Source of the DNA: Odiellus spinosus
Lineage: Eukaryota > Arthropoda > Arachnida > Opiliones > Phalangiidae
DNA: 64,000 nucleotides
Assembly (NCBI GenBank): GCA_963920705.1
Contig: OY987227.1
Location: 620,001-684,000, forward strand
Direction of reading: 5' to 3'
The stretch's first letter is position 1, and each line of letters starts with the position of its first letter. Made by a program: the position numbers and the translations under genes. Under the pieces are notes generated by a model. The model was not told the DNA's origin and did no database searches. It saw nothing but the letters and a program-made list of their open reading frames with translations. Positions 13,190 to 26,210 of the stretch are shown here, in pieces.

Positions 13190-15400
13190 TGATTTTTTAG
13201 CTTAGACCTTTCTCTTTAAGAATTTAGCCACGATTCAAACCTAGCCTTTAACGATAAGTCGCCAGCTCAGTTTTAGATCCAAATTAAAAAATTCATTTTT
13301 TCTCAAAGCGCGCTAGGCTCTTTTGTTTCCCTTTAAATCAATTTTTTTCGCTCTTTTTGATGGTCCTTAGAATTTACACAGGGCTGATTTTGAAGCTTAG
13401 ACGGTTCTCTTTAAGAATTTAGCCACGATTCAAACCTAGCCTTTAACGATAAGTCGCCAGCTGAGTTTTAGATCGAAATGAAAAAAATCATTTTTTGGCA
13501 AGGCGCGCTAGGCTCTTTAGTTTCTATTTAAATCAATTTTTCACTCTTTTTGATGGGTCTTAGAATTGCAAAGGGCTGATTTTGTAGCTTAGACGGTTCT
13601 CTTTAAGAATAGCCACTTTTCAACCCTAGCCTTTATCGATAAGTCGCCAGCTCAGTTTTAGTTCCAAATTAAAAAATTCATTTTTTGGCAAAGCGCGCTA
13701 TGCTCTTTAGTTTCCCTTTAAAAATCAATTTTTTCACTCTTTTTGATAGTGCTTAGAATTTAAAGGGCTGATTTTGTAGCTTAGACGGTTCTCTTTAAGA
13801 ATTTAGTTACGATTCAAACCTAGCCATTAACGATAAGTCGCCAGCTCAGTTTTAGATCCAAATGAAAAAATTCATTTTTTTGCATGGCGCGCTAGGCTCT
13901 TTAGTTTCCCTTTAAATCAATTTTTCACTCTTTTTGATGGTGCTTAGAATTGCAAAGGGCTGATTTTGTAGCTTAGACGGTTCTCTTTAAGAATTTAGCC
14001 ACTTTTCAACCCTAGCTTTTATCGATAAGTCGCCAGCTCAGTTTTAGTTCCAAATTAAAAAATTCATTTTTTGGCAAAGCGCGCTAGGCTCTTTAGTTTC
14101 CCTTTAAAAATCAATTTTTTCACTCTTTTTGATAGTGCTTAGAATTTGCAAAGGGCTGATTTTGTAGCTTAGACGGTTCTCTTTAAGAATTTAGTTACGA
14201 TTCAAACCTAGCCTTTAACGATAAGTCGCCAGCTCAGTTTTAGTTCCAAATGAAAAAAGTTTTTTTGGCAAGCGCGCTAGGCTCTTTAGTTTCCCTTTAA
14301 TTCAATTTTTTTACTCTTTTTGATGGTGCTTAGAATTTGCACATGGCTGATTTTTTAGCTTAGACCTTTCTCTTTAAGAATTTAGCCACGATTCAAACCT
14401 AGCCTTTAACGATAAGTCGCCAGCTCAGTTTTAGATCCAAATTAAAAAATTCATTTTTTCTCAAAGCGCGCTAGGCTCTTTTGTTTCCCTTTAAATCAAT
14501 TTTTTTCGCTCTTTTTGATGGTCCTTAGAATTTACACAGGGCTGATTTTGAAGCTTAGACGGTTCTCTTTAAGAATTTAGCCACGATTCAAACCTAGCCT
14601 TTAACGATAAGTCGCCAGCTGAGTTTTAGATCGAAATGAAAAAAATCATTTTTTGGCAAGGCGCGCTAGGCTCTTTAGTTTCTATTTAAATCAATTTTTC
14701 ACTCTTTTTGATGGGTCTTAGAATTGCAAAGGGCTGATTTTGTAGCTTAGACGGTTCTCTTTAAGAATAGCCACTTTTCAACCCTAGCCTTTATCGATAA
14801 GTCGCCAGCTCAGTTTTAGTTCCAAATTAAAAAATTCATTTTTTGGCAAAGCGCGCTATGCTCTTTAGTTTCCCTTTAAAAATCAATTTTTTCACTCTTT
14901 TTGATAGTGCTTAGAATTTGCAAAGGGCTGATTTTGTAGCTTAGACGGTTCTCTTTAAGAATTTAGTTACGATTCAAACCTAGCCATTAAAGATAAGTCG
15001 CCAGCTCAGTTTTAGATCCAAATGAAAAAATTCATTTTTTTGCATGGCGCGCTAGGCTCTTTAGTTTCCCTTTAAATCAATTTTTCACTCTTTTTGATGG
15101 TGCTTAGAATTGCAAAGGGCTGATTTTGTAGCTTAGACGGTTCTCTTTAAGAATTTAGCCACTTTTCAACCCTAGCTTTTATCGATAAGTCGCCAGCTCA
15201 GTTTTAGTTCCAAATTAAAAAATTCATTTTTTGGCAAAGCGCGCTAGGCTCTTTAGTTTCCCTTTAAAAATCAATTTTTTCACTCTTTTTGATAGTGCTT
15301 AGAATTTGCAAAGGGCTGATTTTGTAGCTTAGACGGTTCTCTTTAAGAATTTAGTTACGATTCAAACCTAGCCTTTAACGATAAGTCGCCAGCTCAGTTT
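13190..15400 (+). repeat. 6-monomer (1148-bp) tandem duplication
   Basis: The variants TTAGACCTTTCTC (about 13202 and 14361), TCTCAAAGCGCGC, TGGTCCTTAGAATTTACAC (13371 and 14519), TTAAGAATAGCCAC and CATTTTTTTGCATGG occur in the same order in two successive copies 1148 bp apart. Part of the same variant string (TCTCAAAGCGCGC with TGGTCCTTAG) is also present near 9190-9265, so this unit has been copied more than once. Confidence 0.82.
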
Positions 15401-17289
15401 TAGTTCCAAATTAAAAAATTCATTTTTTGGCAAAGCGCGCTAGGCTCTTTAGTTTCCCTTTAAATCAATTTTTTTCGCTCTTTTTGATGGTGCTTAGAAT
15501 TTGCACATGGCTGATTTTTTAGTTTAGACGGTTCTCTTTAAGAATTTAGCCACGATTCAAACCTAGCCTTTAACGATAAGTCGCCAGCTCAGTTTTAGTT
15601 CCAAATGAAAAAATTCATTTTTCGGCAAGGCGCGCTTGGCTCTTTAGTTTCCCTTTAATTCAATTTTTTCACTCTTTTTGATTATGCATAGAAATTGCAC
15701 AGGGCTGATTTTGAAGCTTAGACGGTTCTCTTTAAGAATTTAGTTACGATTCAAACCTAGCCTTTAACGATAAGTTGCCAGCTCAGTTTTAGATTCAAAT
15801 GAAAAAATTCTTTTTTTGTCGAGGCACGGTAGGCTCTTTAGTTTCCCTTTAAATTATTTTTTTCGCTCTTTTTGATGGTGCTTAGAATTTGCTCATCGCT
15901 GATTTTGTAGCTTAGACGGTTCTCTTTAAAAATTTAGCCACGATTCAACCCTACCCTTTAACGATAAGTCGCCAGCTCAGTTTTAGTTGCAAATGAAAAA
16001 AAAAAAAAAAATGGCAAGCGCGCTAGGCTCTTTAGTTTCCCTTTAATTCAATTTTTTTCGCTCTTTTTGATGGTGCTTAGAATTTGCACATGGCTGATTT
16101 TTTAGCTTAGACGGTTCTGTTTAAGAATTTAGCCACGATTCAAACCTAGCATTTAACGATAAGTCGCCAGCTAAGTTTTAGTTCCAAAGGAAAATATTAA
16201 TGTTTTGGCAAAGCGCGCTAGGCTCTTTTGTTTCCCTTTAAATCAATTTTTTTCGCTCTTTTTGATGGTGCTTAGAATTTGCACAGGGCTGATTTTGTAG
16301 CTTAGACGGTTCTTTTTAAGTATTTAGCCACGATTCAAATCTAGCCTTTAACGATAAGTCACTAGCTCAGTTTTAGTTCGAAATGAAAAATTCATTTTTT
16401 GGCAAGGCGCGCTAGGCTCTTTAGTTTCCCTTTAAATCATTTTTTTCACTCTTTTTGATGGTGCTTAGAATTTGCACAGGGCTGATTTTGAAGCTTAGAC
16501 GGTTCTCTTTAAGAATTTAGCCACTATTCAACCCTAGCCTTTAACGATCAACCGCCAGCTCAGTTTTAGTTCCAAATGAAAAAAAAATTTTTTGGCAAGG
16601 CGCGCTAAGCTCTTTAGTTTCCCTTTAAATAAATTTTTTTCGCTCTTTTTGATGGTGCTTAGAATTTGCACAGGGCTGATTTTTTAGCTTAGACGGTTCT
16701 CTTTAAGTATTTAGCCACGATTCAAACCTAGCCTTTAACGATAAGTCGCCAGCTCAGTTTTAGATCCAAATGAAAAAATTCATTTTTTGGCAAGGCGCGC
16801 TAGGCTATTTAGTTACCCTTTAAATCAATTTTTTCACTCTTTTTGATGGTGCTTAGAATTTGCACAGGGCTGATTTTGTAGCTTAGACGGTTCTCTTTAA
16901 GAATTTAGCCACTATTCAACCCTACCCTTTAACGATAAGTCGCCAGCTCAGCTTTAGTTCCAAAAGCTGAAAAAATGCATTTTTTGGCAAAGCACGCTAG
17001 GCTCTTTAGTTTCCCTTTAAATTAATTTTTTCACTCTTTTTGATGGTGCTTAGAATTTGCTCAGGGCTGATTTTTTGCTTAGACGGTTCTCTTTAAGAAT
17101 TTAGCCACTATTCAACCCTAGCCTTTAACGATAAACCGCCAGCTCAGTTTTAGTTCCAAATGAAAAAATGCTTTTTTTGGCAAAGCGCGCTAGGCTCTTT
17201 AGTTTCCCTTTAAATCAATTTTTTTCGCTCTTTTTGATGGTGCTTAGAATTTGCACAGGGCTTATTTTGAAGCTTAGACGGTTCTCCTT

Positions 17290-18640
17290 AAGAATTTAGC
17301 CACGATTCAACCCTAGCCTTTAACGATAAGTCGCCAGCTCAGTTTTAGTTCCAAATGAAAAATTATTTTTTTGGCAAGCGCGCTAGGCTCTTTAGTTCCC
17401 CTTTAATTCAATTTTTTAACTCTTTTTGATGGTGCTTAGAGTTTGCACAGGGCGGATTTTGTTGCTTAGACGGTTCTCTTTAAGAATTTAGCCACGATTC
17501 AAACCTAGCCTTTAACGATAAGTCGCCAGCTCAGTTTTAGTTCCAAATTAAATAATTATTTTTTGGCAAAGCGCGCTAGGCTCTTTAGTTTCCCTTTAAT
17601 TAAATTTTTTTCGCTCTTTTTGATGGTGCTTAGAATTTGCACAGGGCTGATTATTTAGCTTAGACGGTTCTGTTTAAGAATTTAGCCACTATTCAACCCT
17701 TGCCTTTAACGATAAGTCGCCAGCTCAGTTTTAGTTCCAAAGGAAAAAATTCTTTTTTGGCAAAGCGCGCTAGGCTCTTTAGTTTCACTTTAAATCTATT
17801 TGTTTCGATCTTTTTGACTGGGCTTAGAATTAGCACAGGGCTGATATTGAAGCTTAGACGGTTCTCTTTAAGAATTTAGCCACGATTCAACCCTAGCCTT
17901 TAACGATAAGTCGCCAGCTCAGTTTTAGTTCCAAATGAAAAATTATTTTTTTGGCAAGCGCGCTAGGCTCTTTAGTTTCCATTTAATTCAATTTTTTAAC
18001 TCTTTTTGATGGTGCTTAGAGTTTGCACAGGGCGGATTTTGTTGCTTAGACGGTTCTCTTAAAGAATTTAGCCACGATTCAAACCTAGCCTTTAACGATA
18101 AGTCGCCAGCTCAGTTTTAGTTCCAAATTAAATAATTATTTTTTGGCAAAGCGCGCTAGGCTCTTTAGTTTCCCTTTAATTAAATTTTTTTCGCTCTTTT
18201 TGATGGTGCTTAGAATTTGCACAGGGCTGATTATTTAGCTTAGACGGTTCTGTTTAAGAATTTAGCCACTATTCAACCCTTGCCTTTAACGATAAGTCGC
18301 CAGCTCAGTTTTAGTTCCAAAGGAAAAAATTCTTTTTTGGCAAAGCGCGCTAGGCTCTTTAGTTTCACTTTAAATCTATTTGTTTCGATCTTTTTGATGG
18401 GGCTTAGAATTTGCACGGGGCTGATTTTGAAGCTTAGACGGTTCTCTTTAAGAATTTAGCCACGATTCAACCCTAGCCTTTAACGATAAGTCGCCAGCAC
18501 AGTTTTAGTTCCAAATGAAAAATTATTTTTTTGGCAAGCGCGCTAGGCTCTTTAGTTTCCCTTTAATTCAATTTTTTAACTCTTTTTGATGGTGCTTAGA
18601 GTTTTCACAGGGCGGATTTTGTTGTTTAGACGGTTCTCTT
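17290..18640 (+). repeat. Trimeric 580-bp higher-order repeat
   Basis: A marker monomer with GGTGCTTAGAGTTT and GGGCGGATTTTGTTG begins its GGTGCTTAGAG box at 17431, 18011 and 18591, two exact 580-bp steps of three monomers. The other two monomers, one with AAATTAAATAATTATTTTTTGG and one with CTATTTGTTTCGATC, repeat in the same order. Substitutions are few, so this is probably a young expansion. Confidence 0.85.
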
Positions 18641-20439
18641 TAAGAATTTAGCCACGATTCAACCCTTGCCTTTAACGATAAGTCGCCAGCTAGGTTTTAG
18701 TTCCAAATGAAAAAATTATTTTTTGGCAAGGCGCGCTAGGCTCTTTAGTTTCCCTATAATTAAATTTTTTCACTCTTTTTGATGGTGCTTAGAATTTGCA
18801 CAGGGCTGCTTTTGTTGCTTAGACGGTTCTCTTTAAGAAATTAGCCACTATTCAAGCCTAGCCTTTAACGATAAACCGCCAGCTCAGTTTTAGTTCCAAA
18901 AGAAAAAAATATTTTTTTGGCAAGGCGCGCTAAGCTCTTTAGTTTCCTTTTAAATAAATTTTTTTCGCTCTTTTTGATGGTGCTTAGAATTTGCACAGGG
19001 CTGATTTTGTAGCTTAGACGGATATTTTTAAGAATTTAGCCACTATTCAACCCTAGCCTTTAATGATAAGTTGCCAGCTCAGTTTTAGTTCCAAATGAAA
19101 AAAAAAAATTTCAGCAAGGCGCGCTAGGCTCTTTAGTTTCCCTTTCAATCAATTTTTTTCGCTCTTTTTGATGCTGCTTAGAATTTGCACAGGGCTGACT
19201 ATTTAGCTTAGACGGTTCTGTTTAAGAATTTAGCCACGATTCAACCCTTGCCTTTAACAATAAGTCGCCAGCTCAGTTTTAGTTCCAAATGAAAAAATTA
19301 TTTTTTGGCAAGGCGCGCTAGGCTCTTTAGTTTCCCTATAATTAAATTTTTTCACTCTTTTTGATGGTGCTTAGAATTTGAACAGGGCTGATTTTTTGCT
19401 TAGACGGCTCTCTTTAAGAATTTAGCCACTATTCAACCCTAGCCTTTAACAATAAGTCGCCAGCTCAGTTTTAGTTCCAAATGAAAAAATGCTTTTTTTG
19501 GCAAAGCGCGCTAGGCTCTTCAGTTTCCCTTTAAATCAATTTTTTTCGCTCTTTTTGATGGTGCTTAGAATTTGCAAAGGGCTGATTTTGTAGCTTAGAC
19601 GGTTCTCTTTAAGAATTTAGCCACGATTCAAACCTAGCCTTTAACGATAAGTCGCAGCTCAGTTTTAGATCCAAATGAAAAAAAACATTTTTTGGCAAGG
19701 CGTGCTAGGCTCTTTAGTTTCCCTTTAAATCAATTTTTTCACTCTTCTTGATGGTGCTTAGAATTTGCACAGGGCGGATTTTGTAGCTTAGACGGTTCTC
19801 TTTAAGAATTTAGCCACTATTCAACCCTAGCCTTTAACCTGAAGTCGCCAGCTCAGTTTTAGTTCGAAATGAAAAAATTATTTTTTGGCAAGGCGCGCTA
19901 GGCTCTTTAGTTTCCCTATAATTAAATTTTTTCACTCTTTTTGATGGTGCTTAGAATTTGCACAGGGCTGCTTTTGTTGGTTAGACGGTTCTCTTTAAGA
20001 ATTTAGCCACTATTCAAGCCTAGCCTTTAACGATAAACCGCCAGCCCAGTTTTAGTTCCAAATGAAAAAAAAAATTTTTTGGCAAGGTGCGCTAAGCTCT
20101 TTAGTTTCCTTTTAAATAATTTTTTTTCGCTCTTTTTGATGGTGCTTAGAATTTGCACATGGCTGATTTTGAAGCTTAGACGGTTCTCTTTAAGAATTTA
20201 GCCACTATTCAACCCTTGCCTTTAACGATAAGTCGCCAGCTGGGTTTTAGTTCCAAATGAAAAAAAATTTCAGCATGGCGCGCTAGGCTCTTTAGTTTCC
20301 ATTTAAATCAATTTTTTCACGTTTTTTGATGGTGCTTAGAATTTGCACAGGGCTGATTTTGAAGCTTAGACGGTTCTCTTTAAGAATTTAGCCACGATTC
20401 AACCCTAGCCTTTAACGATAAGTCGCCAGCTCAGTTTTA

Positions 20440-20945
20440 GTTCCAAATGAAAAAATATTTTTTTGGCAAGCGCGCTAGGCTCTTTAGTTTCCCTTTAATT
20501 CAATTTTTTAACTCTTTTGATGGTGCTTAGAATTTGAACAGGGCTGATTTTGTTCCTTAGATGGTTCTCTTTAAGAATTTAGCCACGATTCAAACCTAGC
20601 GTTTAACGATAAGTCGCCAGCTCAGTTTTAGTTCCTAATTAAAAAAATTAATTTTTTGGCAAAGCGCGCTAGGCTCTTTAGTTTCCCTTTAAATCAATTT
20701 TTTTCGCTCTTTTTGATGGTGCTTAGAATTTGCAAAGGGCTGATTATTTAGCTTAGACGGTTCTGTTTAAGAATTTAGCCACTATTCAACCCTTGCCTTT
20801 AGCGATAAGTCGCCAGCTCAGTTTTAGTTCCAAATGAAAAAATATTTTTTTGGCAAGCGCGCTAGGCTCTTTAGTTTCCCTTTAATTCAATTTTTTAACT
20901 CTTTTGATGGTGCTTAGAATTTGAACAGGGCTGATTATTTAGCTT
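20440..20945 (+). repeat. Dimeric repeat, about 387 bp
   Basis: A variant with AACTCTTTTGATGG (one T short) and TTTGAACAGGGCTG recurs with its ACTCTTTTGA box at 20511 and 20898, two monomers apart. Confidence 0.7.
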
Positions 20946-21014
20946 AGACGGTTCTCTTTAAGAATTTAGCCACTATTCAACCCTAGCCTTTAACGATAAA
21001 CCTCCAGCTCAGTT

Positions 21015-21040
21015 TTAGTTCCAAATAGGCTCTTTAGTTT
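21015..21040 (+). other. Monomer lacking palindrome and GCGCGC box
   Basis: GTTCCAAAT is followed directly by AGGCTCTTTAG. About 30 bp holding the A/T palindrome and the GCGCGC box are deleted in this copy. Confidence 0.75.
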
Positions 21041-22399
21041 CCCTTTAAATCAATTTTTTTCGCTCTTTTTGATGGTGCTTAGAATTTGCACAGGGCTGAT
21101 TTTGAAGCTTAGACGGTTCTCTTTAAGAATTTAGCCACGAATCAAACCTAGCCTTTAACGATAAGTCGCCAGCTCAGTTTTAGATCCAAATGAAAAAATT
21201 ATTTTTTTGGCAAGGCACGGTAGGCTCTTTAGTTTATCTTTAAATCATTTTTTTCGCTCTTTTTGATGGTGCTTAGAATTTGCTAGGGGCTGATTATTTA
21301 GCTTAGACGGTTCTCTTTAAGAATTTAGCCACTATTCAACCCTAGCCTTTAACGATAAACCGCCAGCTCAGTTTTAGTTCCAAATGAAAAAATGCTTTTT
21401 TTGGCAAAGCGCGCTAGGCTCTTTAGTTTCCCTTTAAATCAATTTTTTTCGCTCTTTTTATGGTGCTTAGAATTTGCACAGGGCTGATTTTGTAGCTTAG
21501 ACGGTTCTCTTTAAAAATTTAGCCTCAATTCAACCCTACCCTTTAACGATAAGTCGCCAGCTTAGTTTTAGTTCCAAATGAAAAAATGCATTTTTTGGCA
21601 AAGCGCGCTAGGCTCTTTAGTTTCCCTTTAAATCAATTTTTTCACTCTTTTTGATGGTGCTTAGAATTTGCACAGGGCTGATTTTTTTGCTTTAACGGTT
21701 CTCTTTAAGAATTTAGCCACTATTCAACCCTAGCCTTTAACGATAAACCGCCAGCTCAGTTTTAGTTCCAAATTAAAAAATGCATTTTTTGGCAAAGCGC
21801 GCTTGGCTCTTTAGTTTCCCTTTAAATCAATTTTTTCACTCTTTTTGATGGTGCTTAGAATTTGCACAGGGCTGATTATTTAGCTTAGACGGTTCTCTTT
21901 AAGAATTTAGCCACTATTCAACCCTTGCCTTTAACGATAAGTCGAGAGCTCAGTTTTAGTTCTAAATGAAAAAATTCATTTTTTGGCATGGCGCGCTAGG
22001 CCCTTTAGTTTCCCTTTAAATAAAGTTTTTCACTCTTTTTGATGGTGCTTAGAATTTGCACAGGGCTGGTGTTGTACCTTAGATGGTTCTCTTTAAGAAT
22101 TTAGCCACGATTCAAACCTAGCCTTTAACGATAAGTTGCCTGCTCAGTTTTAGTTCCAAATGAAAAAAAAAAAAATTTTGGCAAGCGCGCTAGGCTCTTT
22201 AGTTTCCCTTTAAATCAATTTTTTTCGCTCTTTTTGATGGTGCATAGAATTTGCACAGGGCTGATTTTTTAGCTTAGACGGTTCTCTTTAAGAATTTAGC
22301 CACGATTCAAACCTAGCCTTTAACGATAAGTCGCCAGCTCAGTTTTAGATCCAAATGAAAAAATTCATTTTTTGGCAAGGCGCGGTAGGCTCTTTAGTT

Positions 22400-22435
22400 T
22401 CCCTTTAAATAAGCCACTTTAACGATAAGTCGCCA
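22400..22435 (+). other. Deleted monomer with CCAC-TTTAACG junction
   Basis: CCCTTTAAAT joins AAGCCAC, then TTTAACGATAAGTCGCC. Most of the second half of the monomer, from the CACTCTTTTTGATG box through TTAAGAATT, and the ATTCAAACCTAGCC segment are missing. The same CCAC-to-TTTAACG short-cut appears twice at 23176-23207, so the two sites share a derivative. Confidence 0.75.
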
Positions 22436-23175
22436 GCTCAGTTTTAGTTCCAAATGAAAAAAATCATTTTTTGGCAAAGCGCGCTAGGCTCTTTAGTTTC
22501 CCTTTAAATCAATTTTTTTCGCTCTTTTTGATGGTGCTTAGAATTTGCACATGGCTGACTTTGTAGCTTAGACGGTTCTCTTTAAGAATTTAGCCACGAT
22601 TCAAACCTAGCCTTTAATGATAAGTCGCCAGCGCAGTTTTAGTTCCAAATGAAAAAAATCATTTTTTGGCAAGGCGCGCTTGGCTCTTTAGTTTCCCTTT
22701 AAATCAATTTTTTCACACTTTTTGATGGTGCTTAGAATTTGCACAGGGCTGATTTTGTAGCTTAGACGGTTCTATTTAAGAATTTAGCCACTATTCAACC
22801 CTTGCCTATAACGATTAGTCGCCAGCTCAGTTTTAGTTCCAAATGAAAAAATTATTTTTTTGGCAAGGCGCGCTAATCTCTTTAGTTTCCCATTAAATCA
22901 ATTTTTTCACTCTTTTTTATGGTACTTAGAATTTGCTAAGGGCGGATTTTGTAGCTTAGACGGTTCTCTTTTAGAATTTAGCCACGATTCAAACCTAGCC
23001 TTTAACGATAAGTCGCCAGCTCAGTTTTAGTTCCAAATGAAAAAATTCATTTTTTAGCAAGTCGCGCTTGGCTCTTTAATTTCCCTTTAAATCAATTTTT
23101 TCACACTTTTTGATGGTGCTTAGAATTTGCACATGGATGATTTTGTAGCTTAGGCGGTTCTATTTAAGAATTTAC

Positions 23176-23207
23176 CCACTTTAACGATAAGCCACTTTAA
23201 CGATAAG
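23176..23207 (+). repeat. Perfect 16-bp tandem duplication
   Basis: CCACTTTAACGATAAG occurs twice with no gap (23176-23191 and 23192-23207) inside a monomer that has lost the ATTCAAACCTAGCC segment. It is a secondary slippage event on the CCAC-to-TTTAACG deletion variant. Confidence 0.85.
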
Positions 23208-26185
23208 TCGCCAGCTCAGTTTTAGTTCCAAATGAAAAAATTCATTTTTTGGCAAAGCTCGCTAGGCTCTTTAGTTTCCCTTTAAATAAATTTTTTCACT
23301 CTTTTTGATGGTGCTTAGAATTTGCACAGGGCTGGTGTTGTACCTTAGATGGTTCTCTTTAAGAATTTAGCCACGATTCAAACCTAGCCTTTAACGATAA
23401 GTCGCCTGCTCAGTTTTAGTTCCAAATGAAGAAAAAAAATTTTTGGCAGGCGCGCTAGGCTCTTTAGTTTCCCTTTAAATCAATGTTTTTCGCTCTTTTT
23501 GATGGTGCATAGAATTTGCACAGGGCTGATTTTTTAGCTTAGACGGTTCTCTTTAAGAATTTAGCCACGATTCAAACCTAGCCTTTAACGATAAGTCGCC
23601 AGCTCAGTTTTAGATCCAAATGAAAAAATGCATATTTTTGGCAAAGCGCGCTAGGCTCTTTAGTTTCCCTTTAATTAAATTTTTTCACTCTTTTTGATGG
23701 TGCATAGTATTTGCACATCGCTGATTTTGAAGCTTAGACGGTTCTCTTTAAGAATTTAGCCACTATTCAAACCTAGCCTTTAATAAGTCGCCAGCTCAGT
23801 TTTAGTTCCAAATTAAAAAATGCATTTTTTGGCAAAGCGCGCTAGGCTCTTTAGTTTCCCTTTAAATCAATTTTTTTCGCTCTTTTTGATGGTGCATAGA
23901 ATTTGCACATGGCTGATTTTGTAGCTTAGACGGTTCTCTTTAAGAATTTAGCTACGATTCAAACCTAGCCTTTAACGATAAGTCGCCAGCTCAGTTTAGA
24001 TTCAAATGAAAAAAATATTTTTTTGGCAAGGCGCGGTAATCTCTTTAGTATCTCTTTAAATCAATTTTTTTCGCTCTTTTTGATGGTGCTTAGAATTTGC
24101 ACAGGGCTGATTTTGTAGCTTAGACGGTTCTTTTTAAGTATTTAGCCACGATTCAAAACTAGCCTTTAACGATAAGTCGCCAGCTCAGTTTTAGTTCCAA
24201 ATGAAAAATTAATTTTTTGGCAAGGCGCGCTAGGCTCTTTAGTTTCCTTTTAAATCAATTTTTTCACTCTTTTTGATGGTGCTTAGAATTTGCATAGGGC
24301 TGATTATTTAGCTTAGACGGTTGTCTTTAAGAATTTAGCCACTATTCAACCCTTCCCTTTAACGATAAGTCGCCAGCTCAGTTTTAGTTCCAAATGAAAA
24401 AATGCATTTTTTTGTCAAGGCGCGCCAATCTCTTTAGTATCTCTTTAAATCAATTTTTTTCGCTCTTTTTGATGGTGCTTAGAATTTGCACAGGGCTGAT
24501 TTTTTAGCTTAGACGGTTCTCTTTAAGAATTTAGCCACTTTTCAATCCTTCGCTTTAACGATAAGTCGTCAGCTCAGTTTTAGTTCTAAATGAAAAAATG
24601 CATTTTTTTGGCAAGGCGCGCCAATCTCTTTAGTATCTCTTTAAATCAATTTTTTTCGCTCTTTTTGATGGTGCTTAGAATTTGCAAAGGGCAGATTTTG
24701 TAGCTTAGACGGTTCTCTTTAAGAATTTAGCCACTTTTCAACCCTAACCTTTAACAATAAGTCGCCAGCTAAGTTTTAGTTCCAAATGAAAAAATTATTT
24801 TTTTGGCAAGGCGCGCTAGGCTCTTTGGTTTCCTTTTAAATCAATTTTTTCACTCTTTTTGATGGTGCTTAGAATTTGCAAAGGGCTGATTTTGTAGCTT
24901 AGACGGTTCTCTTTAAGAATTTAGCCACGATTCAAACCTAGCTTTAACGATAAGTCGCCAGCTCAGTTTTAGATCCAAATGAAAAAATTCATTTTTTGGC
25001 AAAGCGCGCTAGGCTCTTTAGTTTCCCTTTAAATCAATTTTTTTCGCTCTTTTTGATGGTGCTTAGAATTTGCACATGGCTGATTTTTTAGCTTAGACGG
25101 TTCTCTTTAAGAATTTAGCCACGATTCAAACCTAGCTTTAACGATAAGTCGCCAGCTCAGTTTTAGATCCAAATGAAAAATTCATTTTTTGGCAAGGCGC
25201 GCTAGGCTCTTTAGTTTCCTTTTAAATCAATTTTTTCACTCTTTTTGATGGTGCTTAGAATTTGCACATGGCTGATTTTGTAGCTTAGACGGTTCTCTTT
25301 AAGAATTTAGCCACGATTCAAACCTAGCCTTTAACGATAAGTCGCCAGCTCAGTTTTAGTTCCAAAGGAAAAAATTCTTTTTTTTTGGCAAAGCGCTCTA
25401 GGCTCTTTTGTTTCCCATTAAATAAATTTTTTCACTTTTTTTGATGGTGCTTAGAATTGCAAAGGGCTGATTTTGTAGCTTAGACGGTTCTCTTTAAGAA
25501 TTTAGCCACGATTCAAACCTAGCCTTTAACGATAAGTCGCCAGCTCAGTTTTAGTTCCAAAGGAAAAAATTATTTTTTTTTGGCAAAGCGCGCTAGGCTC
25601 TTTTGTTTCCCATTAAATAAATTTTTTCACTCTTTTTGATGGTGCTTAGAATTGCAAAGGGCTGCTTTTGCAACTTTGACGGTTCTCTTTAAGAATTTAG
25701 CCACTATTCAACCCTTGCCTTTAACGATAAGTCGCCAGCTCAGTTTTAGTTCCAAATGAAAAAAATATTTTTTGGCAAGGGTCGCTAGGCTCTTTAGTTT
25801 CCATTTAAATCAATTTTTTTCGCTCTTTTTGATGGTGCTTAGAATTTGCACATGGCTGATTTTGTAGCTTGGACGGTTCTCTTTAAGAATTAAGCCACTA
25901 TTCAACCCTAGCCTTTAACGATAAGTCGCCAGCTCAGTTTTAGTTCCAAATGAAAAAAAAAATTTTTTGGCAAGGCGCCCTAGGCTCTTTAGTTTCCCTT
26001 TAAATAAATTTATTTCGCTCTTTTTGATGGTGCTTAGAGTTTGCACAGCGCTGATTTTGTAGCTTAGACGGTTCTTTTTAAGTAATTAGCCACGATTCAA
26101 ACCTAGCCTTTAACGATAAGTCGCCAGCTCAGTTTTAGATCCAAATGAAAAAATTCATTTTTTGGCTAGGCTCTTTAGTTACCCT

Positions 26186-26210
26186 TTATCGTTATGGCGA
26201 CTTATCGTTA
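26186..26210. other. Satellite inversion junction (+ to -)
   Basis: Forward satellite ends in TTAGTTACCCTTTAT at about 26188, and reverse-orientation satellite starts with TGGCGACTTATCG at 26195. The few intervening bases belong to a 9-base direct repeat, TTATCGTTA, at 26186-26194 and 26202-26210, which looks like a templated filler left by end joining or template switching. The last forward monomer is also shortened at about 26165 (TTTTGGC joins TAGGCTC, losing AAGGCGCGC). All recognisable monomers to the left read forward and all from here to 51521 read reverse. Confidence 0.9.

Larger units (their letters stand above)
1..26188 (+). repeat. 194-bp satellite array, forward block
   Basis: About 135 head-to-tail copies of an AT-rich monomer. 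The box TCTTTAAGAATTTAGC recurs at 1, 196, 391, 585 and 779, giving a 194-195 bp period. In order each monomer carries this box, a TTTAACGATAAGTCGCC box, an A/T tract within an imperfect palindrome (e.g. 651-675), a GGCGCGCTAGGCTC box, a CTCTTTTTGATGGTGC box and TTAGACGGTTC. Stop codons are frequent in all frames and there is no gene. The A tract is the most length-variable part, while the GCGCGC and AACGATAAGTCGCC boxes are the most constant by eye. Some variants have AAACCGCC for AAGTCGCC. Local mosaics of higher-order repeats and a few deleted monomers are listed separately. A centromeric or pericentromeric role is plausible but not shown by the sequence. Confidence 0.97.

Noticed and set aside
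1..26188. CRISPR array
   Set aside because: The whole 194-bp unit repeats with gradual variation; there are no unique spacers between short identical repeats and no cas genes.
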